Assembly (NCBI GenBank): GCA_963803425.1
Contig: CAWDMA010000003.1
Location: 124,001-188,000 of the forward strand
Source: DASPWW01 sp963803425
GTDB taxonomy: Bacteria > Actinomycetota > Thermoleophilia > Solirubrobacterales > 70-9
Direction of reading: 5' to 3'
Length of the DNA: 64,000 nucleotides
Below, one piece after another: positions 58,163 to 64,000 of the stretch (its first letter is position 1; every line of letters begins with the position of its first letter). A program made the translations under genes and the position numbers. Below the pieces are notes generated by a model, which was given only the letters and a program-made list of their open reading frames with translations, had not been told where the DNA came from and searched no databases.

Positions 58163-59046
58163 CCCGCTTCCAGGACCCCGTCATCCTCACCAACTCGATC
58201 TCCGGAGTGGTGGCGAACAAGGAGCAGTGCGCGGCGATTCCGTACACGCCGGAGGAGTACGCGGCCGAGGCGCGCCGGGTGGTCGACGAGGGCTGCGCGA
58301 TGATCCACATCCACGCCCGCAAGCCGGACGGCTCGCCGTCGTACGAGGTCGAGGACTTCAAGGCGATCACCGAGTCGATCCTGGCCGAGGTCGGAGACGT
58401 GGTGATCAACTACTCGACGGGCGCGGTCGGGATCCCGATCGCGAAGCGGATCGCGTACCTGCGCGAGCTCCGGCCCGACGTCGCGGCGCTGAACATGGGC
58501 TCGATGAACTACGCGAAGTACTCGCGGCGGCGGAAGGACTTCGTGTTCAAGACCGTGTTCGAGAACAGCTTCGACACGATCCTCGAGTTCCTGGAGGCGA
58601 TGAACGAGATCGGGATTCGGCCCGAGCACGAGTGCTTCGACCTCGGCCACGTCGCCTCCCTGAACGCGCTGATCGACATGGGGATCCTGCGCGAGCCGCT
58701 GCAGGTGTCGTGCGTGATGGGCGTCGTCGGCGGGGCCCCGGCGACCCCGGAGGCGCTCGAGTTCGTCTCCCGCCAGGTCCCCGACGGCCGCGACGGGCGC
58801 AACAACTGGGGCGTGATCGGGATCTCCCGGGAGCAGTGGCGGCTCGGCGGCGCGGCGCTCAGCCTCGGGGGCAATTTCCGGGTGGGGCTGGAGGACAACT
58901 TCTACCTCCCCGACGGGGAGATGGCGCGCTCCAACGGCGACCTGATGGCGCAGGCGAGGCAGATGGTGCACGCGGTCGGCCGCCGGGTCGCGAGCGTCGA
59001 AGAGGCGCGCGAGATGCTCGGCGCGCCAAAGCGGGCCGAGGCGTAG
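58159..59046 (+). CDS. BKACE-family beta-keto acid cleavage enzyme
   Basis: 295-residue zinc-dependent enzyme that cleaves a beta-keto acid using acetyl-CoA to give acetoacetate plus a CoA ester. The zinc motif MIHIHARKPDG and ALNMGSMNY, FDLGHVASLN, and NWGVIGISREQWRLGGAALSLGGNFRVGLEDN are standard for the family (formerly DUF849). ATG overlaps the carboxyltransferase stop. Together with the CoA transferase and hydratase it suggests degradation of a branched or unusual keto acid. Substrate unknown. Confidence 0.92.
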   Translation: MTRFQDPVILTNSISGVVANKEQCAAIPYTPEEYAAEARRVVDEGCAMIHIHARKPDGSPSYEVEDFKAITESILAEVGDVVINYSTGAVGIPIAKRIAYLRELRPDVAALNMGSMNYAKYSRRRKDFVFKTVFENSFDTILEFLEAMNEIGIRPEHECFDLGHVASLNALIDMGILREPLQVSCVMGVVGGAPATPEALEFVSRQVPDGRDGRNNWGVIGISREQWRLGGAALSLGGNFRVGLEDNFYLPDGEMARSNGDLMAQARQMVHAVGRRVASVEEAREMLGAPKRAEA

Positions 59047-60275
59047 TGGGCGCGCTCTCCGACGTCCGCATCCTGGACCTGACCCGGCTGCTCCCGGGCG
59101 GGTTCTGCTCGCTGCTGCTCGCTGACTTCGGCGCCGAGGTGCTGAAGGTGGAGGACACCGGCGGCGGCGACTACGTGCGGTGGGCGCCGCCGTACTACGG
59201 CGACGAGGAGCACCAGGGGCTCGGCACTCGGTCCGCGTACTACCTGGCGCTGAACCGCGGCAAGCGCTCGATCCGGATCGACCTCAAGTCCGAGCAGGGG
59301 CGGGAGGCGTTCCTGCGGCTGGTGAAGGAGTACGACGTCGTCCTGGAGAGCTTTCGCCCCGGCGTGCTCGACCGACTCGGGGTCGGGTACGAGCGCCTCC
59401 GCGGCGTCAACCCCCGGATCGTGTACTGCGCGATCACCGGGTACGGCCAGACCGGACCGAACACCGCGCGCGCCGGCCACGACACCAACTACCTCGCCCT
59501 GAACGGGCTGCTGGGGCTGACCGGCGCCGCGGACGGCCCCCCGGTGCAGTCCGCCGGGCAGATCGCCGACATCGGCGGGGGCGGGCTGATGGCCGCGTTC
59601 GGGGTGATGGCGGCGCTGCACGAGCGGCGCGCCTCCGGCGAGGGCCAGCTCGTCGACGTGTCGATGACCGACGGCTCGCTGGCGTGGCTGGGGATGCTCG
59701 CGGGCAGGTACTTCTGCGACGAGGTGGTCCCGCGGCGCGGCGAGTTCGAGCTTGCGGGGCGGGTCGCCTGTTACCTGCCCTACGAGGCGGCGGACGGGTG
59801 GGTCTCGTGCGGGGCGCTGGAGCCGAAGTTCTGGCAGGCGTTCTGCCGGGGCGTCGGTCGCGAGGACCTGATCGAAAAGCAGTTCGAGCGCCCCGGGTCC
59901 GAGGCCTGGGCCGAGATCGCCGAGATCTTCCGGGCGCGGACGAAGGTGGAGTGGGCGGCGTTCAACGACGAGCACGACTGCTGCATCGAGCCCGTCCTCG
60001 AGCTCGACGAGGCGCTCGGCTCCGACCTGGTCCGGGAGCGGGAGATGGTCGTGGAGCTCGACCAGCCCGAGCTCGGGCCGGTCCGCCAGCTCGGCGTCCC
60101 CGTGAAGATGAGCCGCACCCCGGGCCGCGCCGACGTCCCCGCCCCCGCGCTGGGCGAGCACACCCGCGAGGTGCTCGGCGCGGTCGGGTACTCGGACGAG
60201 GAGATCGACGCGATGATGGAGGGCGGCGCCGTCGCCGGCCCCAGCGCCGGCGAGCACGCGACGTTCATGTCCTGA
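59046..60275 (+). CDS. CaiB/BaiF (family III) CoA transferase
   Basis: 409-residue CoA transferase. LSDVRILDLTRLLPGGFCSLLLADFGAEVLKVE, the catalytic Asp region ARAGHDTNYLALNGLLG and MTDGSLAWLGM are typical; this is nearer the alpha-methylacyl-CoA racemase/crotonobetainyl-CoA group with the GHD motif. GTG start overlaps the BKACE stop by one base. The next gene, MerR, starts inside its stop. It may activate or racemise the acid handled by this operon. Confidence 0.91.
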   Translation: MGALSDVRILDLTRLLPGGFCSLLLADFGAEVLKVEDTGGGDYVRWAPPYYGDEEHQGLGTRSAYYLALNRGKRSIRIDLKSEQGREAFLRLVKEYDVVLESFRPGVLDRLGVGYERLRGVNPRIVYCAITGYGQTGPNTARAGHDTNYLALNGLLGLTGAADGPPVQSAGQIADIGGGGLMAAFGVMAALHERRASGEGQLVDVSMTDGSLAWLGMLAGRYFCDEVVPRRGEFELAGRVACYLPYEAADGWVSCGALEPKFWQAFCRGVGREDLIEKQFERPGSEAWAEIAEIFRARTKVEWAAFNDEHDCCIEPVLELDEALGSDLVREREMVVELDQPELGPVRQLGVPVKMSRTPGRADVPAPALGEHTREVLGAVGYSDEEIDAMMEGGAVAGPSAGEHATFMS

Positions 60276-60985
60276 TGGCCGACGCCGGGACCAAGGATCG
60301 CCTCAAGATCTCGGAGCTGGCGTCTGCCGCCGACGTGCCGGTCGCGACCGTCCGCCACTACCTGCGCGAGGGGCTGCTCCCCGAGCCCGAGAAGACCAGC
60401 CGCAACATGGCGTACTACCCGCCGGAGCTGGTCGACCGGATCAGGCTGATCAAGCAGCTCCAGGAGGAGCGGTTCATGCCGCTGCGGGTGATCCGGGAGC
60501 TGCTCGACTCGGGGAACGGCGACCCGGAGCGGCTCCGGGCGATGATCGAGCTCGAGGGGCGGATCCTGGAGCGCACCCTCGCGGGAGAGCGCGAGCGGAC
60601 CCCGGCGAAGACGGTGCGGGAGCGCTACGAGATGCCGAAGGAGGTGCTCGACCGGCTCGCTGAGCTCGAGGTGCTCACCCCCGACTCGCGCGGCTACTCG
60701 GCCTCGGACGTGCGGATCATCGAGGCGATCAGCCGCTTTCGCGCGGGCGGCTACGACGAGGGGATCGGGTTCACGGTGTACGACACGCTGCGCTACAAGC
60801 GCGCCCTGCAGCCCCTGGTCGAGGAGGAGATCGGCGTGCTGGTCGAGCGGCTCGCCGACGAGACCGACCCGGACCGCGCGATGGAGATGATCGAGGCCGG
60901 CGCCGAGCCGCTCCAGGACCTGATCGCCGCTCTCCACACGAAGCTGCTCGCAGCGGAGCTGGAGCGGCACCGGGGCGGCTCTTGA
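60275..60985 (+). CDS. MerR-family transcriptional regulator
   Basis: 236 residues with a MerR winged helix at the N-terminus: KISELASAADVPVATVRHYLREGLLPEPEKTSRNMAYYPPELVDRI. A long helix follows, then a ligand-type C-terminal domain of 150 residues with no metal-binding cysteines. Its ATG overlaps the CoA-transferase stop, so it is part of the catabolic operon and probably regulates it. The effector may be an acyl-CoA, by analogy with fatty acid catabolic MerR proteins; unproven. Confidence 0.87.
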   Translation: MADAGTKDRLKISELASAADVPVATVRHYLREGLLPEPEKTSRNMAYYPPELVDRIRLIKQLQEERFMPLRVIRELLDSGNGDPERLRAMIELEGRILERTLAGERERTPAKTVRERYEMPKEVLDRLAELEVLTPDSRGYSASDVRIIEAISRFRAGGYDEGIGFTVYDTLRYKRALQPLVEEEIGVLVERLADETDPDRAMEMIEAGAEPLQDLIAALHTKLLAAELERHRGGS

Positions 60986-61025
60986 CAGGGCGCGCGGACT
61001 AGATTTCGTTCCATCGCTCCGCGCC

Positions 61026-62122
61026 GTGAACGAGCACGCCGCCCCCGCCGGGACCGATTCCGGATCCTGTCCGTCGACGGGGGCGGGATCCGCGGGCTGA
61101 TCCCGGCGCTGGTCCTCGCCGAGCTCGAGCAGCGCGTTCGGGACCTGGCGGGGGAGGAGGTGGCGCTCTCGGACTGCTTCCACCTGGTCGCCGGGACCTC
61201 GACCGGCGGGCTGATCGCGCTGGGGCTGACCGTCCCGGATCGGCGCCGCCCGCCCCGCCCCCGGCTCGAAGCCGCCGACCTGGTCGAGCTGTACCGGGAC
61301 GAGGGGCCGCGGATCTTCGCGCGCTCGCTGTGGCAGCGGCTCCGCACGCTCGGTGGCTGGATCGGGCCGAAGTACTCGCTGAGCGCACTGGAGCAGGTGG
61401 CGGGGGAGCGGTTCGGCGACGTGAAGCTGCGCCGCGCGCTCCGGGAGCTGGTCGTCACCTCGTACGACATGAAGCGGCGCGAGCCGCACTTCTTCAAGCG
61501 ATGGCGGGCGGCGCAGTCGGCCGACCGCAATCCGACGATGGTCGAGGCAGCGCTGGCGACCTCGGCGGCGCCGACCTACTTCCCGTCGGTGGGGCTCGAC
61601 GACCGGGCGCTCGTCGACGGCGGGGTGTTCGCGGCGAACCCGACGATCGCCGCGGTCGCCGAGGCGCTGAAGCGGGAGAGCTCCGAGCCGGCCCAGCTCA
61701 CCCCGCGCGACCTGCTGGTGGTCTCGCTCGGGACAGGGGTGCGCGAGAGCGGGTACGAGCAGCGCCGGGTGAGCCGGTGGGGCAAGCTCGGATGGATCAA
61801 GCCGCGCGGCGGGGAGCTGCCGCTGGTCGGCGCGATGCTCGACGGGCAGTCCGACGCCGCCGACCACTGGGCGCACATGATCCTCAACCACGAGCCCGGC
61901 GACCCGTACCCGGCGCGGGAGCAGATCGGCACATCGGGCCCGCGCTACTTCCGTGTGCAGACGCAGCTCCCCGAGAGTCTCGAGATGGACGACGCCGGCC
62001 CCGGAGCGATCGCGACGATGGAGCGCGTCGCCGCCGATCTGATCTCCGAGCGCGACGCGCAGCTCACCGAGATCGCCCGCCGGATCGCCCGCGGCGCGCC
62101 GCTGCGGCGCGACCCCGCGTAA
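61026..62122 (+). CDS. Patatin-like phospholipase (apparent one-base frameshift near the start)
   Basis: Patatin-fold lipid acyl hydrolase with a Ser-Asp dyad. SVDGGGIRGLIPALVLAELEQR is the oxyanion loop, GTSTGGL holds the nucleophile Ser, and the dyad Asp is in DGGVFAANPT. The good start, GTG at 61026, encodes MNEHAAPAGT but in a frame that runs into a stop near 61100. One extra base in or just after the five-C run at 61042-61046 would join it to RILSVDGGG, giving about 365 residues. The alternative in-frame start is a far ATC. A sequencing or assembly gap, or real decay, are both possible. No signal peptide visible. Confidence 0.85.
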
Positions 62123-62259
62123 GCGGCCGGCGGCGGTTGGCCGGGCCCGCGCCAAATTCGATTTTCACGCATGCAGAAAAACGGTCGCGCAGCCGCTACC
62201 AAGAACTTTCCGCGACTTTCACAACAAGCTGGCGACTATTTCCCAACTACTGCTCAAAA

Positions 62260-62478
62260 GTGCCTGCAAAGACACCCGAGCTGCGATCGCCCGACCGGGG
62301 CCGAGCCGAAGCCAAGCATCGACCCCGGGGCGTCCTTACCCGCGAGGCGACGGAGCACAACGAGTGGGGCTTCTTGATCTGCGCCCACTGCGGCGGAGAG
62401 CCGTCTGTGCCGTGGATGACGCTGCGCGAAGCCCGTCAGGTCGCGGCCGAACACGGCGTCGAGCTGGAGGAGGCATGA
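62260..62478 (+). CDS. Small CxxC-containing hypothetical protein
   Basis: 72 residues from a GTG at 62260. The protein-like part is GVLTREATEHNEWGFLICAHCGGEPSVPWMTLREARQVAAEHGVELEEA, with a single CAHC pair; I do not recognise the family. There is no clear ribosome site. The DNA just before it (about 62150-62260) is notably richer in A and T than its surroundings and holds no gene. A further 26-codon frame starts at 62475. Gene status is moderate. Confidence 0.45.
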   Translation: MPAKTPELRSPDRGRAEAKHRPRGVLTREATEHNEWGFLICAHCGGEPSVPWMTLREARQVAAEHGVELEEA

Positions 62479-62593
62479 TCGACAAGGCCAGGCTGATGCA
62501 GGCCGAACTCCGAAGACCGGGCCAGGGTGGGCCGACGGCAAGACGCCTGAGTTGAGGACCTCCGGCGCTACGCCCTTCCCCTTGCCCCAGGCC

Positions 62594-64000
62594 TCAGCCC
62601 TTCTTCTTCCGCCTCACCTTGCCCGACCACTCGGCGGGGGATGAATCGGCGTTGCCCGCCGCGTCGACGGCGCGGACCGTGAAGGTGTGCTTCTTGGCCT
62701 TCTTCTTCGCCTTCACCTTGGTCTTGTAGGGACTCTCGCAGCCGAACTCCTTGCCGCCGTCGACGCTGCACAGGTAGGTCGAGTCCGCCTCCGACGATGA
62801 GAACTCGAACGCGAGCTTTGCCTTCTTCTTCTTGGTCTTCACCTGGTTGCCGGGGTCGGAGCTGAGCTCGGTCTCGGGCGGGGTCGTGTCCGCCGCCGGC
62901 CCGGACGGAGGCGTCGGCGAGGTGTCGACGGTGAAGTCGCGGCTCGCCGGCGTCGGGTCGGTGTTGCCGGCCCAGTCGGTTGCCCGGACCTGGAAACGAT
63001 GCGGGCCGTCGGCCAGTGCGAAGGTGGTGAACGGACTCGCGCAATCGGTCCGGGCGCCGAAATCCACCTGGCACTCGAAGCTCGATCCGGGTGTGTCGGA
63101 GGCGAACGTGAACGTCGGTGTGTTGTCGGCGCTCGTCCCGGTCGGGCCAGAGCCGATCGACGTCACGGGCCCGACCTGGCGGTCGAAGACGGTGACGGCG
63201 TTGTCGGTGAAGGCGGTCGCATAGACGTTGTCGCCCTGGGGTGATACGGAGACTGCACGGGCGCCGGTGAGCGCCTTCCCGTCAATGCACTCTCCGCTCG
63301 TGCCGTCCTCGGAGAGGCAGCCGGCGGTCCCCGCCTTCTGGGTCAGCTCGCCGGTGTCGGGGTCGCGGTCGAAGACGGCGACGGCGTTGCTGCTTGCCGA
63401 GGCGACGTAGGCGCTCCCACCGTCGGGTGAGACGGCGACCGAGCCGGCTGTGTCGAGCGCCACCCCGTCAACACACGCTCCGCCAGTGCCGTCGTCGGAT
63501 ATGCAGCCGGCGGTGCCGGTCTTCTGCTTCAGCTTCCCGTTGTCGGGGTCGCGGTCGAGGACGGCGACGGCGTCGCTGCCGGTCGATGCGGCGTACGCAC
63601 TTCCACCGTCAGGTGATACGGCGAGCGAGCTTGCCGTGATGAGCCCCTTCCCGTCGACGCACTCTCCGCCCGTGCCGTCCTCGGAGATGCAGCCGGCCGT
63701 CCCCGCCTTCTGGGTCAGCTCGCCGGTGCCCGGGTCGCGGTTGAAGATCGAGACGGCGCCGCTGGTCGTGGACGCCGTGTAGGCGTTCTCTCCGTCAGGC
63801 GAGACGGCGACCGAGCTCGCGCTGGTGAGCGCCACCCCGTCGGCGCAGCTCCCGCCCGAACCGGTTTCCGAGATGCACCCATCAGTTCCCGCCTTCTGGG
63901 TCAGCTCGCCGGTGTCCGGGTCGCGGTCGAAGACGGCGACGGCGTCGCCGGCAGCGACATAGACGCTCTCGCCGTCGGGCGAGATCGTCACGGCACGCGC
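62594..64000 (-). CDS. Beta-propeller repeat protein with basic C-terminal tail (partial, 5' end outside window)
   Basis: At least 466 residues; the beginning lies past the window edge. About four to five 62-residue repeats (186 bp) of form SVAVSPDGxxxYxAS-AVAVFDRDPDTGELTQKxGTAGCIS run from 63200 to the edge, each a propeller blade with two cysteines (GCIS, CVDG) that may pair. C-terminal of these are two Ig-like domains (VDFGARTDCASP, DGGKEFGCESP), and the end is Lys/Arg-rich (VKAKKKAKKH). This is a secreted surface-protein style frequent in Solirubrobacterales. The repeats are nearly identical at DNA level, so assembly here deserves care. Function unknown. Confidence 0.8.
   Translation of the reverse strand, partial: ARAVTISPDGESVYVAAGDAVAVFDRDPDTGELTQKAGTDGCISETGSGGSCADGVALTSASSVAVSPDGENAYTASTTSGAVSIFNRDPGTGELTQKAGTAGCISEDGTGGECVDGKGLITASSLAVSPDGGSAYAASTGSDAVAVLDRDPDNGKLKQKTGTAGCISDDGTGGACVDGVALDTAGSVAVSPDGGSAYVASASSNAVAVFDRDPDTGELTQKAGTAGCLSEDGTSGECIDGKALTGARAVSVSPQGDNVYATAFTDNAVTVFDRQVGPVTSIGSGPTGTSADNTPTFTFASDTPGSSFECQVDFGARTDCASPFTTFALADGPHRFQVRATDWAGNTDPTPASRDFTVDTSPTPPSGPAADTTPPETELSSDPGNQVKTKKKKAKLAFEFSSSEADSTYLCSVDGGKEFGCESPYKTKVKAKKKAKKHTFTVRAVDAAGNADSSPAEWSGKVRRKKKG

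Noticed and set aside
62475..62555. 26-codon frame overlapping the small Cys gene by ATGA
   Set aside because: Too short, with no recognisable composition; probably chance.
1..64000. CRISPR arrays, tRNA or rRNA genes, insertion sequences, phage genes
   Set aside because: No regularly spaced repeats, cloverleaf-like sequences, transposase or integrase motifs, or structural phage genes were recognised on either strand.

Overview
The window is very GC-rich and densely coded, with long chains of genes whose stop and start codons overlap (ATGA, GTGA, TTGA) and frequent GTG or TTG starts. Several exported proteins have the style common in Thermoleophilia/Solirubrobacterales (Actinomycetota). These include a short signal anchor followed by a basic Lys/Arg stretch and an LAPGLSVASA-like segment (37164-37784), two tandem secreted proteins with strongly basic C-termini (43176-46596), and a beta-propeller protein ending in a basic tail (62594-64000). 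I infer a Solirubrobacterales-like chromosome. No rRNA, tRNA, CRISPR array, insertion sequence or phage gene was seen.

Layout. 1-6.3 kb: biotin synthesis on the minus strand (bioB-bioF-bioD, then bioA cut by the window edge), with a MarR/MFS-efflux/GNAT block on the plus strand between bioD and bioA. 6.5-28.5 kb: a molybdenum region. It holds moaA, an HTH-Mop regulator with modABC, DUF6457 and MOSC genes, a molybdopterin oxidoreductase, fdhD, a three-gene NAD-linked formate dehydrogenase, a second molybdopterin oxidoreductase, mobA, and moeA / moaD-moaE fusion / moaC / mogA. Uptake, cofactor assembly, guanylylation, sulfuration and three client enzymes therefore sit together. Unrelated passengers are a nitrilase-family amidohydrolase, an EamA transporter and an M43 metalloprotease. 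28.5-43.2 kb: mixed metabolism. It includes a VOC protein, AraC, a SigJ-like sigma factor with a YCII partner, an enoyl-CoA hydratase, a small biotin carrier, two half-size TauE/SafE permeases, a CoA transferase, glycerol kinase, a phosphoesterase, PlsC, an MBL hydrolase, two SDRs, an arginase-like protein and an acyl-CoA dehydrogenase. 43.2-49.4 kb: two secreted paralogues, clpP, an SRPBCC-ArsR pair and a second acyl-CoA dehydrogenase. 49.5-54 kb: the most unusual locus, an overlapping operon of a P450, a prenyl-synthase-like protein with eroded Asp motifs, and a geranylgeranyl-reductase-like flavoprotein fused to a second prenyl-synthase-like domain. 54-64 kb: a GGDEF/HD-GYP protein, a five-gene acyl-CoA/beta-keto-acid catabolic operon with a MerR regulator, a patatin-like lipase, a small Cys protein and the start of the propeller protein.

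Possible sequence defects: fdhD and the patatin gene each need one extra base at a C/G run to read through. Three other genes (molybdopterin oxidoreductase at 11503, sigma factor at 30547, SnoaL protein at 43162) have no ATG/GTG/TTG where their family start is expected. These could be real biology or assembly errors; the sequence alone cannot decide. All homology calls are from reading the protein sequences, not from database searches.
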